Shown: in pieces, positions 1 through 11,418 of the stretch | Position numbering within the stretch: position 1 is the first letter of the stretch | Layout of the letters: each line of letters begins with the position of its first letter | DNA from: Gymnopus androsaceus JB14 | Taxonomy: Eukaryota > Basidiomycota > Agaricomycetes > Agaricales > Omphalotaceae | DNA: 64,000 nt | Reading direction: 5' to 3' | Assembly (NCBI GenBank): GCA_009733575.1 | Contig: ML769410.1 | Location: 282,343 to 346,342 of the forward strand | Notes under the pieces: model-generated | Told to the model about the DNA's origin: nothing | Databases searched by the model: none | Seen by the model: only the letters and a program-made list of their open reading frames with translations | Program-made: the position numbers and the translations under genes

Positions 1-695
1 ATATAAAAATATCGACGGGACGCCCTGGAGAAAACAGATGGTCCGTCTGCTTGAAGATTCTTCTAGTTTCGACTTTTTCCCTTCATCATTACAGGACCGT
101 TTCATGGTTTACCTTCTCTAGTGTCTTCTCACACCATAAGTTTGGACCTTGAAATGCAAATCCCATCCCTTAATATATCAATATTATAAAAAAAGGGGAC
201 AAGATGAGTAAGTACTGGAAAGACGACCCAGAATTTAGAAATGACACATCCCTCGTCCTAAAAAGTAAGCATTGTTTTCTGACTGTTGAATGACTCAGTA
301 AGAGCGGAGTTTTGAAGTGAATTGTGCTGTCGATTTCTTCACTGTTGATTTTACGATTTTATATCTTTATATTGACATATTAAATACGAAGGAGTACAGG
401 AAGTTTTATATGACTAAGTTTCAGTGAGCTTTGAGCCAAGTCTTCCCGCTTTTTTTGTTGCTCAGACTACACTGTCTGCTGCCTTCCATGACCTCGTTCC
501 TTCCTTTCAGGCCGACAATGTTTTACATTTCTCGCTTCCTGACGCTTCAATGTATATACTACTCTTCCACAACATGAACAGTCACTGAAAGTCCATTTTA
601 TCTATCCTACCCAGATTCGACATCAATTACTGGTATCCAACATCAGGTCAAGCCTGAATCCCCAACCACATCGAATAAAAGGTCGGTTGTTTTAC
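1..695. other. Upstream region of the ferredoxin gene, no certain gene
   Basis: No family was recognised here. The stretch is AT-rich and precedes the ferredoxin coding sequence. An N-terminal mitochondrial targeting exon of that gene could lie here, because the ferredoxin core starts very close to the first usable ATG at 696, but no presequence exon could be assigned with confidence. Confidence 0.4.
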
Positions 696-1209
<514 letters not shown>

Positions 1210-1598
1210 TGAATAGTTTATAACGGTGGTAGTACTCGGTAGACAGATGTAAAAGAATCGGGTTTGTGCTTTCGCCTGTCACTGTGTCACAAACAGAAGA
1301 ACCAAAATAAGCAATTGTTTCGAAAGTAATCCGAACCCGGAGTCGATAAATGGAAATAAGATTAACATCAACAGTAAACTAGTCTTGAAAGGATTCTGGG
1401 TTCAAGATTCGCCTGATGGTTGGTCGACGTTGACGTCGGGTAAGCGAGGTAGAACAAGCCTATGAATACTATATAAATAACAAGTTCATAATGTAGACTC
1501 GCTCTTGCGGTGCCCTCACGTTCCATTGGAAATATTCATTCACATCATTCACAGCTCATTACCCTAACTACTGCTCCACAGACATCTCTGCTCTGATT
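1210..1598. promoter_or_regulatory. Intergenic region with TATA-like box for the MFS gene
   Basis: This 389-bp gap separates the ferredoxin stop from the MFS start. An AT-rich TATATAAATAA lies near 1470-1480, about 120 bp before the ATG at 1599, which is a plausible core promoter position. No other gene is seen. Confidence 0.35.
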
Positions 1599-3413
1599 AT
1601 GCAATCCACACCGAGAGGTATTACTTCGTCATTCGCAGGCTCTCAACAATTATCTGAGTCTGGAGCTCCATATACGGAAGACATAGCACTCTCCGAGGTG
1701 GCACCCACTTCGGGAATATCAGAAACGCCATACAAAACTGAAGGTTCAGCAGTACATTCAATAGCTGTGTCTACATTCAACGAAGAGGAGGGACTTCCTC
1801 CGACTGACAGAGGCGTGGGAGCGTGGACATTTTGTGCCGCAGCCTTCACTATCGAATTTCTTTTCTGGGGACCTCAGGTATGTGTCGATTTTTATTACTT
1901 CTTGCATTTTTAGCTTACCCCTTCTCTATCCAAAAATTCAGTCTTCCTTTGGCACTTTCCAGTCTTATTATGACACCCATCCTCCATTTGATCAAGCATC
2001 ACCAACTGCTATAGCCAGCATTGGTACCACAGCACTAGCCCTGGAATATGGAGCTGGCATTGTGTTGATGGCAATATTTCAAAATCACCCTCAACACCTC
2101 AGGATTCTCATGCACTTCGGTTTGATGTTGTGGCTGGTCGGTATAGTTGGTGCAAGCTTTGCTACCAAGGTATGTCAATCTTAAATGAATCCCAAGCTTA
2201 TTTCATTTCGAAATCTTCAATTTCAGGTCTGGCATTTAATCATCTGTCAGGGTATTCTTCCAGGCCTCGCAGCCGCGGTTATCTCGTTTCCTATATACAT
2301 CTGGTCAGTTCAAATTTATTATTTCTAATCAATCGCTAAATTTCTCTCTACAGGGTGACACAGTGGTTTATTGGCCGACGTGGCCTTGCCTTGGGGCTCA
2401 TCATTACAGGCGCATCACTCGGAGGAGTATGCCTCCCTCTTTTCACTGATGCATTATTGAAGCGATTCGGTGTTCCATGGACAATGCGGATATGGGTTTG
2501 CATGACTGCAGTACTAGGAGTTACTGCACTTCATTTTTCCCGGCCAAGATTGCCTCTTGCATTGAATGCTCCTGGTGCACAACCCGAGTTTACATCCAAG
2601 ACGTTGTTAAATGCACCATTTCTTATCGTTGTGAGAATCTTGGTGATCAAGCTGTTGACTCAAGCCCTAACTGTTCTACTTCAGGCTTTAGCTTCATTCT
2701 TGCAAGCTGCTGGGTACTTCCCGGTCAGCGTTTTTTTGCCAACGCAGGCCTCGAATCTTGGCATCTCAAATCCTAATATACGTTTGTACAGGCCATCATA
2801 ATTCAATTATTTTCAGTGTTTTGACTACTACATTTAGTTCTTTCTGTGCTCAATTTGGCCAATATGGTTGGTCGCTTGTTGTGGGGTCAAGCATCTGACA
2901 AGTTTGGCTATATTGGTCTTATGGCTGGTTCATCTGCGATCAGTGGTATATTAGCTTATCTTCTGTATGGCTTTGCCAATGGCCTTGCTAGTCTGCTCAT
3001 ATTTGCTCTTCTCTTTGGAGTCTTGGTGCGTTAATCCAAGCACCTCGTAGATAACGGTTGCAATATCTTATGCTCTATTACAGGCCGGCGGATACTCATC
3101 CATATGGGCTCAAGCAGCGCGTACCATCTCTTCTAGCAAGCCTGAGCATGTTCCGGTCCTTTATTTTGCGCTTCAGCTTGCCAGAGGCGGGGGATGCATT
3201 GTAGGCCCAATCATTGCATCTATTCTTTACAACCCATTCTCCGGTGTCAAAGAAGGGATTAATGGTAGCATTTATGGGCCATATGATTCTGGTGCTCTCA
3301 GTCTATTTGTAGGATCCGCACTGATTTCCAGCGCCCTCGTTGGCCTATCTGCTATATTGCCAAGACAGGTCAGGAGCTTAGTGATTGGAAATGCAGATGG
3401 GGCTGGGGTTTAA
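1599..3413 (+). CDS. MFS transporter, monocarboxylate-porter (MCT/MCH) type
   Basis: A plasma-membrane carrier of the major facilitator superfamily; fungal members of this group (Mch-type) move monocarboxylates or riboflavin, so the substrate is not fixed by sequence. The start ATG 1599 gives a long hydrophilic, Ser/Thr-rich cytoplasmic head of roughly 75 residues before the first membrane helix (GAWTFCAAAFTIEFLFWG). Further exons encode helices with QGILPGLAAAVISFPIYIW, then WFIGRRGLALGLIITGASLG (the conserved MCT loop with RRGLA and a glycine-rich helix), LWGQASDKFG (the MFS DxxG-type loop between the two halves) and a final exon with AGGYSSIWAQAARTISS and LARGGGCIVGPIIASILY. Introns are about 50 nt, the first starting gtatgt after GPQ. 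The stop is TAA 3411-3413. No in-frame break was noticed, but one or two intron borders around 2630-2850 are unsure. It sits head-to-tail with the ferredoxin gene; no functional link is evident. Confidence 0.88.
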
Positions 3414-3764
3414 TCAATGGCCGCTCACTAGGAAACTGGCAGCTTCAAATCTAGTGGGCGGCATGTCTAATACTTCATGCAAACCTAAAATTAAACAGGC
3501 AGTAGTCTGAGGCTTGATAAAGCTTGTACTGACAGATTAAATTTGTTGTTCACGGATTCAATGACTCATTTGCATACTATATCTACCCTCGAGAATGATA
3601 AATCTCACATGTCCTGGAGGTCCAGAGGCTGAGATCGCACCCCTCGAAGCTATAGACCGCGATCAATGCTAATCACCAATTTCCACCAACATACGAATAA
3701 TATAAAGGGCACAAGAAGGGCTCCTAGTCCAGCCAGCACCCACCCCATCGTAAAAAGGGTTGTT
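3414..3764. other. Gap without recognised gene
   Basis: No coding sequence, RNA gene or clear repeat is recognised between the MFS stop and the small TIR element that follows. Confidence 0.5.
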
Positions 3765-3977
3765 TTGATTGACCGGCTTGGCCGGCTTGCCGGCTTGCCC
3801 ACAAGTTGCCCGCTGTACGTACTATTAAATATATAGAGTACTATACAGTTCTGTACTATAAATATGGTACACGGAAACCGGGTTGCGAGGAAAACCGAGA
3901 TAAATTGCGGCTTGTTAATTGACCTGCTTGTTTGGGTTGAACAACCCGAAACAAGCCGGAACAAGCCGGTCAATCAA
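3765..3977. mobile_element. Small TIR element (MITE-like), 213 bp
   Basis: The two ends are a perfect 16-bp inverted repeat, TTGATTGACCGGCTTG at 3765-3780 and its complement at 3962-3977. Inside the left end the word GGCTTGCC is repeated, and inside the right end AACAAGCCGG is repeated, so imperfect symmetry continues inward. There is no coding capacity. No clear target duplication is visible at the borders, so the superfamily cannot be named. Confidence 0.7.
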
Positions 3978-4924
3978 TACTACCCTAGTTACGATGCCAG
4001 TATCTTCAGTATAGGCTTACCCCAAAAGAGGTTCAAGACGAACGTGATGTGACCTTCGTGTTGTTGGTCCGTTATTTACTTTACTGTCGTAGTTATTCAG
4101 GAATATATGCATGCTTATGGTTGAGAGACTGGGATTGTGAGGAGATGCGACGGCAAGGTGAGCTCAGAGGTATCATGTATCAAAGACAGCTAAAGTATAA
4201 GTAGGAGCCGCCGTAAACTTACATCCTGGATTCCTTTGAGCTTTCCATGCCGAATTTGGGACCATTGTATATGGGCCGAAGGTGAATGTTTACGCCCTGT
4301 CCTTAACAGGTTGGATCGTGCACTCGGTAGGTTTTTATGTGCAGAATTACGGCGAGCCTGCACTATGAGGATGACGCCTGGGAGTTAGCTGGGAACACGA
4401 GCTTGTAGGTGACAGCTGTTGTGTCCATAATTGTGAGTGTATCTTTCAACACCACCTGCATCTTTTTGATGACATACAGGACAAGGGTATTCTATGTGGA
4501 TTAAATACAAGACCAAATGAAAAACTTCATTTGCCCCTCCATAAAATTTATCTGAACCATATGAACTTCAAAGATACAGGAAGGCAGGTATAATATTGTC
4601 ATTTAGCAGTCTCTCTGGAAATTCTAACTCATTCGCAGATTACATGCATTGATAACCAATGTATTGTATCAGGCTTGATTCATGGTGGGATTTCTTGATG
4701 AGCATTTTAAGCTACTGGTTGCTGAAAAAATACCTTTTGGAGATTGAAAACCCAACCAACAATCCACATTTTTCAATTGGGTCCAAACTTTGAGCAATGA
4801 AATTTGCCAAATTGCAGCAGTCAGGCATGCTTTTTTGCCCAGTTTCATATTCTTCTCTCCAAATTCATCTCTAAGCTACTACTGGCATCCAGTATTCCTC
4901 TCCCAGGTGGCCAGTACATCAAGG
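3978..4924. other. Long gap without recognised gene
   Basis: About 950 bp with only short reading frames on both strands. No domain, RNA gene or repeat is recognised. Confidence 0.45.
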
Positions 4925-5192
4925 CATCAGCAAAACCTGGGTGAACTGGATAGCACTGGATAGTGCTATCCAGCACTCATAGCACCCATAGCACCCATAG
5001 CAAGGTCCCCATCTATCCAGAGCTATGGGCTGCTATGGATTGCTATAGAGCATGACATATGTCAACAGGCAATATAATTTGGGAAGTCCATAGTAACTCA
5101 TAGCTATCCATAGCAATTCATATCAGTTCATAGTCCTATGGCTGCTATGGCTTGCTATAACAGCTATGGCAATTATCCAGGTTTTGCTGATG
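4925..5192. mobile_element. TIR element, CATCAGCAAAA family copy 1
   Basis: The ends are CATCAGCAAAACCTGG and its exact complement. Between them the word CATAGC/GCTATGG recurs many times, in one orientation in the left half and mostly the opposite in the right half, so the copy is a string of subterminal repeats rather than a coding element. It is close in sequence to the copy at 17560-17847. The flanking dinucleotides are GG and AG, so the 2-bp duplication seen at the other four copies is imperfect here. Confidence 0.85.
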
Positions 5193-5786
5193 AGTATACA
5201 GTCAATGATATGGTGAGTATCTGCTTTTGCATATCTGTAGACTATTCAATAGGCCTCTTGAATCCTAGATCATGCCATACCAATACCTGAAGATCAGTTA
5301 TGATTTGCTGATCACTTGGTGAATTGAAGTAGACTATCTATGCTGCAACCCTTGCTTCAATGGGTTCAATTCTATGAGTGGCCCTGCTTTTGCTCAGCTA
5401 CACTACATCTTCACAACCATTGTTGGTGGGAAAACATACCCCATTGCATTTATTCAGCCTTACAGAACTTTTCCAATTAACTGACAAAGTTACCCTGACA
5501 AAGACCTTGGGCTTCTTTGACTCCATAAAGAGATGAAAACTCCGTTTATTTCAGTTCATACATGGAGCAGTTGTTGTTCCAACAGATTTGTCTGATGAGG
5601 CCATTGTTTGGGATGCTTTGGATGGAGACATTTTTCTCCAAGTCCTCAAGCATTTCCCTGGCTATACTACTGGCTTTTGCAAGACTTAATTATTGCCCTG
5701 CAGTTGCTTGAGGGACTTGAAAAATTGGTTTGTCATTTTCCAAGGATGCTTACAGCTGAGCTAGAGAGTCCTGATATTACTCCAAA

Positions 5787-5863
5787 TCCAATGCTCAATT
5801 TCACTGGGGACCCATCGTTCTGTGATCTCGAGGAAGATGCATGGGAAATGTTGGATCCCATGA
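5787..5863 (+). repeat. 77-bp direct repeat, left copy
   Basis: This copy matches 6171-6247 with about one substitution (CTCGAGG here, CTCAAGG there). The two copies flank a proline/CCCG-rich insert and about 80 bp of other sequence. Confidence 0.9.
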
Positions 5864-6053
5864 CAATGAAAACAGTGTTTCCAAGGCATAAACACTATCT
5901 TAAAATATGTTGGGTACCATAGATGCATGCATGGTCCTCAAATCATTACAGAGAGCTTAAAATAGCTGTTTGAATGCAGTTGTACTTATATTACAATTTG
6001 TATTATAAAAACCCTTAAAATCATAAAAATGTAGGTTTTCTTGGTTCTACACA

Positions 6054-6170
6054 GGTGGATCCGGGTATATTGCCGGGTCCCGGGTGTGCAAAGCTGGACC
6101 CAACCCGACCCGGCACAGCCACCCGACCCGGAAACCCGGCATACCCGGCATACCCGAGCCACACACTAAC
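6054..6170 (+). repeat. CCCG/ACCCGG-rich simple repeat tract
   Basis: About 115 bp built from loosely repeated CCCGG, ACCCG and ATACCCGGC words. It translates as Pro/Gly-rich low-complexity protein in one frame and is more likely the end of a non-autonomous element or a satellite-like tract than a coding exon. It lies immediately before the second copy of the 77-bp repeat. Confidence 0.6.
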
Positions 6171-6247
6171 TCCAATGCTCAATTTCACTGGGGACCCATC
6201 GTTCTGTGATCTCAAGGAAGATGCATGGGAAATGTTGGATCCCATGA
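6171..6247 (+). repeat. 77-bp direct repeat, right copy
   Basis: Second copy of the 5787-5863 repeat. After it the reading frame continues through MNHLAGWGASLETIKKR to 6366, whereas the left copy leads into an unrelated stop, so the right copy is probably attached to the original downstream sequence. Confidence 0.9.
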
Positions 6248-7668
6248 TGAATCATCTTGCAGGCTGGGGCGCAAGCTTGGAAACCATCAAAAAAAGAGTA
6301 CAAGCCAGAGGAAAGGAAGGGCTGGATGGTCTTGTTAATTTCCTGTTGCATTTTGTGAGAAAATGAAGGGTGTGCAGTGATTTAATGGAGCATAAGATGG
6401 ACTTGATCATGAAGGCTGTTCAATCATTGTGAGTATTTCTGCAATCCAACAAAGCCTATAACTAACTTTTTCCTGTGTAGCATCCCACAAGAGCTTCCTC
6501 CAATGCATACAGTAAGCTCTTCTCACCACTTGCAGTCTGACCCAGCTACTATTGTTGTAAAGATGCCCATTAATGTCAATCAAGTAATGAGCTCTCATTA
6601 TGGAGTGAGAGCAAAGTAACTTATTTCGCTAACTTATTTAACTTATTTCAATTCAATCAAGTTAACTTATTTTTTCCCACGCTTATGAACTTTACTTAGT
6701 GAACGTCGATTTACTTAGTGAATCTATTACGGCATATTTAACACTAACTTCGTAAATCAAATGTCCTGTATGCTGTCCCATTGCTTGCTATTGCTGTCAA
6801 TGTTCTTAAGAGCACCCAAATAGACATGCTATGACTGTTCACTGTATCTTCGAAGCTCGCACCTGGTATAATCAGCACACTATTGATTGCTTACTTGATG
6901 AACGTATTATGGCATATTTATCTTGCCGTTGTTGTATCAGACTAATTCAAACATCTTCTATGTTGCTGCTCACTGTTGTTTTTGTGCTATGTGAATGAAC
7001 TTATCTGCAGACCATGGCCTGTGCACTTCCAGTATAAGTTGTTACAGACATTAGTGTAGTCTCGAGTCTGTTGTTGATACATATTATGGTACAAATTCAC
7101 CACTGTTTTAGCTATATCACTTAGCCATTGCTAAGCTAACAACTTTTTCCATTAGCGAGTGGTCCTCACTGCAGCTAATTAAATTTAAAATGAGTGATAA
7201 GTGCAAGTGTAATACATCTCCCATCACTCTGAGCACAATATACTTAATACTTACACGCTAGATGCTCACTTTTCTGTTTGTTGCATAATATTTTTGAGTA
7301 CTTCACATCAGTATTAGATGTATCAATGTTGCTTATGATAAAAAAGACTTATATATCAGTATTACTAGTGAATACAAGAGTATGTATGGTATCACAATGT
7401 CAGCTCATCCTGAGGTTATCTTAGGCTCTAATTTTACCTACTGGGGGCAGCTCTTCCTTTTCCCCTGCCCCTTCCTTTACCTCTACTTCTACTATTACTA
7501 TCCCCCGGACCCAACTTTTTATCTTCTACGCTTTCCACAATTTCCATAGCTTCCTCTGATACTCCTGCATGTCAAAATCTTTTCATGTTCTGCACAAAAT
7601 CTGGATCACCCCAAGAGTCTGCCCTTTCTCGCTTCTTCTTTTCTGGATTGCTACGAAACTTATTGGCC

Positions 7669-7974
7669 TCAGGATTTTTTCGGGAGATTGTAGGGCTTCG
7701 AAGGAGTGGAATCCACCTGCATATAATCAAGTGCTCTTGAGTTCACTGGTATGGGAGGAGGATGTTTGGGCTCAGATTGTTTGATCTGTGCTTGAGGTGT
7801 GGCCAACATTTCATTTGACAGATCTATACCAAGCATGTTCACTTCTTCAGTTGATGCCACCTCCCAGTTGTATGTTGTTCCATCAACATTGTGAGCTGTA
7901 ATGACTTGATCCCCCACATGAAACAAGGAAGATTGCTTATAGTTGTGCTCAGTAATCAATTTTGTATGGCCATG
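7669..7974 (-). pseudogene. Unrecognised reading-frame fragment, probably element-borne
   Basis: A minus-strand frame of about 96 codons with mixed composition (HVGDQVITAHNVDGTTYNWE near its start, then a Pro/Ser-rich part). The similar-strand frame just downstream encodes a basic Lys/Arg-rich stretch with a frameshift or gap between. No family is recognised. It lies within the probable inserted block, so an old transposon-borne gene piece is the simplest explanation. Confidence 0.25.
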
Positions 7975-8583
7975 TTATGGTCATACAGTGTATGGTGCTG
8001 GATGTATGAAGTTAAGAAGTTTAAAACTATCAATTGCAAGTCAGTATTGTCTTAAAGATGCTCAAATGACTTTACTTACTTATACCTTTGCTTGAGCTCA
8101 TGACTTGAACCATGCATTGCAAGGCCAAGGTAGAGTAGAGGATAGAGGCTCAGGGTTCCTTATAGGATGTCCGAGTCAAGTCCAAGTTGCATTTTTCCAT
8201 GAAATTTGAGATGGGAGTTTCTACAATTTAGGCTCAGATACCTCATAATTTATAGAGCAAAAAGTTGGCAAGAAAATGTGTAGAAGTGTCTAATTTTGAC
8301 TACTCACACTTACACTGCATGCACTTCCGTATATGGCCATCTTCTTACCATGAATACAGCCAATTTTCATACCGCCGACCGTACCGTACAGAGAGGTGTC
8401 CAGCGATTGACAGTACGGCGTCATAACCGTGAAAACCATCTGCATATACCGTATATAACGGTTCCGGTGCAGAGCCCTACTGGTTACATCCCTAATCACA
8501 ATTGGCTTTGTTTACATCTTCGTATAGACTTTTGGAGTCGACTTACTGACTGATATTGGTCTGATATGTAAGAATTTCATCTT

Positions 8584-8775
8584 TCTGACCTCCTCCCACT
8601 TGTTCCTGTCCGCTCCGCATGTACAAGTACTTGTACCGGAGCCTCGCAATCGACTTTAAGGAGTCTCAGGAATAACTACCTCACGCATATACACTAGTTT
8701 TATATTGAATTCCCAGATTAACTGCTGCTTCGGATTTACTTACTTACTACTACTCCTTTAGTTAGACCCTAATAG
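8584..8775. repeat. Dispersed repeat, copy A
   Basis: About 190 bp that is clearly similar to 42784-42960: both contain CTCCC, TTCCTGTCCGCTCC, a TCG-CAATCGAC / TCGTAATCGAC block, GGATTTACTTACTT and CTACTCCTTTA. No coding capacity is seen. Probably a fragment of an uncharacterised fungal repeat such as a solo LTR or SINE. Confidence 0.7.
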
Positions 8776-9540
8776 TTCTGTCCATTACACTTATATAGTG
8801 CCTGAAACTATTTCAAGTAACCTGGACATTGTGGTCTTTTGGCCCAGTTGGTGACCAGATTGACTGTAGGCAGCCCCTTTAGAATTACACCAGTCCATGC
8901 ATATTCACCTGCTGAAACAAGCGAGTGATTGAGGAGGTTTAGACAACCGGTGTACATTGATACAATGACTCCCATCTTATAGAGACTTATTCCAGGCTAA
9001 AGTTTGTTGAGAGTTCACAAGGCATTGGTAAAAACTTGTTTCAGGACTGCGCCGGTGCATATAGCTTTCAAATAGATTGTGAGTATGCCCGAGAAATAGC
9101 ACAGGAACATTACATAACTGATAGCGTAGAGCAGAGAGAACAGATGATAGAGATAACACTGTGGCATCAGCAAGGCATTTGTGACAGTTAGTTATGAATG
9201 AGTCAGTTGTAGCGACAGAAAAAGTTGCAGAAAATGGTGGTACGGTCATTAATGGAACCTTTACCATCAGAGCATTCAAGTTATACAATGATAGATGGAG
9301 TAAAGTTGCAAATGTGGGTGAATACGTTCGCATATAACAACTCATAATTGAGGTAAATGAACCTAATGTGATGGTTCTGTGATGAGCACCGAGGGGCACA
9401 AACAAGTCGCAGCTGGTATAGTCCAATTGCATGAGACTCTGAGATACTCAATTGGCCTCGATACTGCTTCAAACCTCTCAAAAGCACAAATTATTTCACC
9501 ATAAGTTACGATAAGTATGATAAGTTAGCTTGTCAAAATT

Positions 9541-10402
9541 TCAAACTCCGCTAACTTATTTACTTGTGCCAAGATTTGCCGTTAAATTTACATTTATAAC
9601 GACAATATAAATACCATTTGCGCTACTTGTGGAGCGTAAATAAGGACGTTGTTGACAGCAAATGGATTCTATAGCTCATATACACTCGTTCATATAATAT
9701 AACATGCATATGTGCATGTTTTTTTAGCAACACTGGAGTCGGAATAGGTCAATATTAAGCAGCATACTGCTTGTACCAATTGTACAACCTTTCTCGGATG
9801 ACCCAATACAAGCTGTAGGAGCATAATTCACATTAATTAGAGGCTGAATAACCTTGAGAAGTGTCCAGGATGGGGGTGGAACTGTGAAACAGTAGTTATA
9901 CATATTTTATAAGGTAGCTACAGTGTCGGGCAGAGTGTACAGAGCTCTATGAGCCTTCCAATACACTTAGGTTGTTGATACCTAGCTTGTGGCACACTAT
10001 AATTAAAATAAGTTAGCATAAGCATCAGCAAAACCTGTATGACGTGGGCAGTGCTTGAGCGAACTGTCCAGAGCTCCCAGCGCTCCAGCGTCCCAGCACT
10101 CAGATGGTCCGGCCGATGCAGGAGGGAGCTCCCAGAAGCTCCCAGAGGCCGCAAAATTACCTTATTTGGAAATAACATATGATTTTATATTTCTGACAGC
10201 ACTGGCAAGCGCTGGCCAGTGCTGGGAGCTCTGGGAGCGCTGGGAATTTTAAGTAATCCTGTGGGAATCAAAATGCAAAATACAGGTTTTGCTGATGAGT
10301 AAGAATAAGTTAGAATAAGTTAGATACATTAAATTGTCATGACAAGTTAACTTAAGTTAACTTATGTATTGATAAGTAAGCAATAAGTTAGCGGAGTTTG
10401 AA
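9541..10402. mobile_element. TIR element of 862 bp with TAACTTATT ends
   Basis: The ends are a perfect 21-bp inverted repeat, beginning TTCAAACTCCGCTAACTTAT at 9541 and complementary at 10382-10402. It has no coding region of note and contains copy 2 of the CATCAGCAAAA family at 10023-10297, which therefore inserted later. Whether it is a separate MITE or the end part of a larger element at 6604-10427 cannot be decided here. Confidence 0.7.
10023..10297. mobile_element. TIR element, CATCAGCAAAA family copy 2
   Basis: Ends CATCAGCAAAACCTG and CAGGTTTTGCTGATG, with AG on both outer sides as a 2-bp target duplication. Its inner words are GCTCCCAG / CTGGGAGC and CAGCGCT, different from copies 1 and 4. 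Nested inside the 9541-10402 element. Confidence 0.85.
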
Positions 10403-11418
10403 TTTATAATTTAGTTTGGTAGCCATCCTCATTATGGTCCCATTTCCATTGCTGCTGCTGGTTCCACCTCCATTGTTGCTGGTTCTATTTCTGTCACTGC
10501 TGCTGGTTCCTCACAGGCTCCCATAGACATTGATATTCATACTGTTGCGAGAATGCCATGTCAAGGGCTAGAAGTTGTCTTTCCAGCAGGTAAAACACCA
10601 CATACTGCATACCCTACAGGTTTACATGATCAATTTGCACTTCCATGGGGCTATACCATTCATAAAGGTCAAATGTTCCTGCACTCTGATTCCTGTTCCA
10701 AATGTCTGCCTGCCGGCTCTGCAGCAGAGTGTTGTCAGTGGTGCCATGATCTTCAGTGAAACAAGATGCTAGAAGGTATTTGCACCAGGATCACAGATGG
10801 TGTAAATGAGTCTGCTCCATTTGCCTACTATGAACATGAAGGTATATTCACTCTAGCCAGACAAAAAGTGGTACAGATTGATGACCTGCATTTGCAAGCA
10901 CAAAACATGTCCAGAAAGATTGCTGTTTGTGAGGGAGCGCTTGACAAGCATGAGTGATTTGTCCTCACAATTGCAAGTGGGAGCAAGTTGACTGTCCGAT
11001 TTAGGCATGTATGACCGCTGGCATGGGAATACATGGAATGTTGGCGTAATATGAGCAAGCTGCTGAAGGGCTGTATCAGCCAAAAGGATATGAGGAGAAG
11101 GAAAACCTATGGGCAATTCTGTTCTGGCAGCTTGGTGGTGCCCGAACCTGCAAAATAGTGCATCAAGCTTTAGCTCTTCCTAGTTTCTCTCATGCATGGT
11201 CTCATTCCACTATGACTACACTAGTTCCCTCTCCCATGACTCTGAACCAAGGCAAAATCTTGCAGAATATTGATACCTGTTTCAAGGGCTTAACCAAAGT
11301 TCTTGACTCAAAAAAAGTCATCCACATTTTCTTGATATTCAATGAGATTGCATTAGAAAAGAGGTATCAATTGGACATTAAAATGAACCATTTCCTGGGT
11401 CTGTGTTGAGGGCATGTT

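Larger units (their letters stand above)
5193..6603 (+). pseudogene. Degenerate transposon-type sequence with a 77-bp direct repeat
   Basis: Broken reading frames on the + strand, for example 5608-5922 and 6055-6366, share a piece of protein around NFTGDPSFCD..EDAWEMLDPM. At the DNA level this is a 77-bp direct repeat, 5787-5863 and 6171-6247, differing at about one position. Between the copies is a (A)CCCG-rich segment. The product is not recognised; the frames look like part of the same decayed transposon-like gene as 10553-13537, which continues after the 6604-10427 block. Confidence in the repeat is high, in the gene identity low. Confidence 0.45.
6604..10427. mobile_element. Probable inserted block inside the decayed transposon-like gene
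   Basis: The 10-mer CTCATTATGG occurs at 6594-6603 and again at 10428-10437, and the transposon-like reading frames lie on both outer sides, so the 3.8 kb between could be an insertion with a 10-bp target duplication. The interior holds many copies of the word TAACTTATT in both orientations at the ends (about 6617-6670, 9490-9560, 10305-10400). No intact transposase is visible. The outermost bases do not form a clear inverted repeat, so the call is an inference from one duplicated 10-mer. Confidence 0.4.

Noticed and set aside
7071..7130. Possible fungal gene in the AT-rich 6.7-7.4 kb stretch
   Set aside because: Only very short frames on both strands; no domain resemblance.
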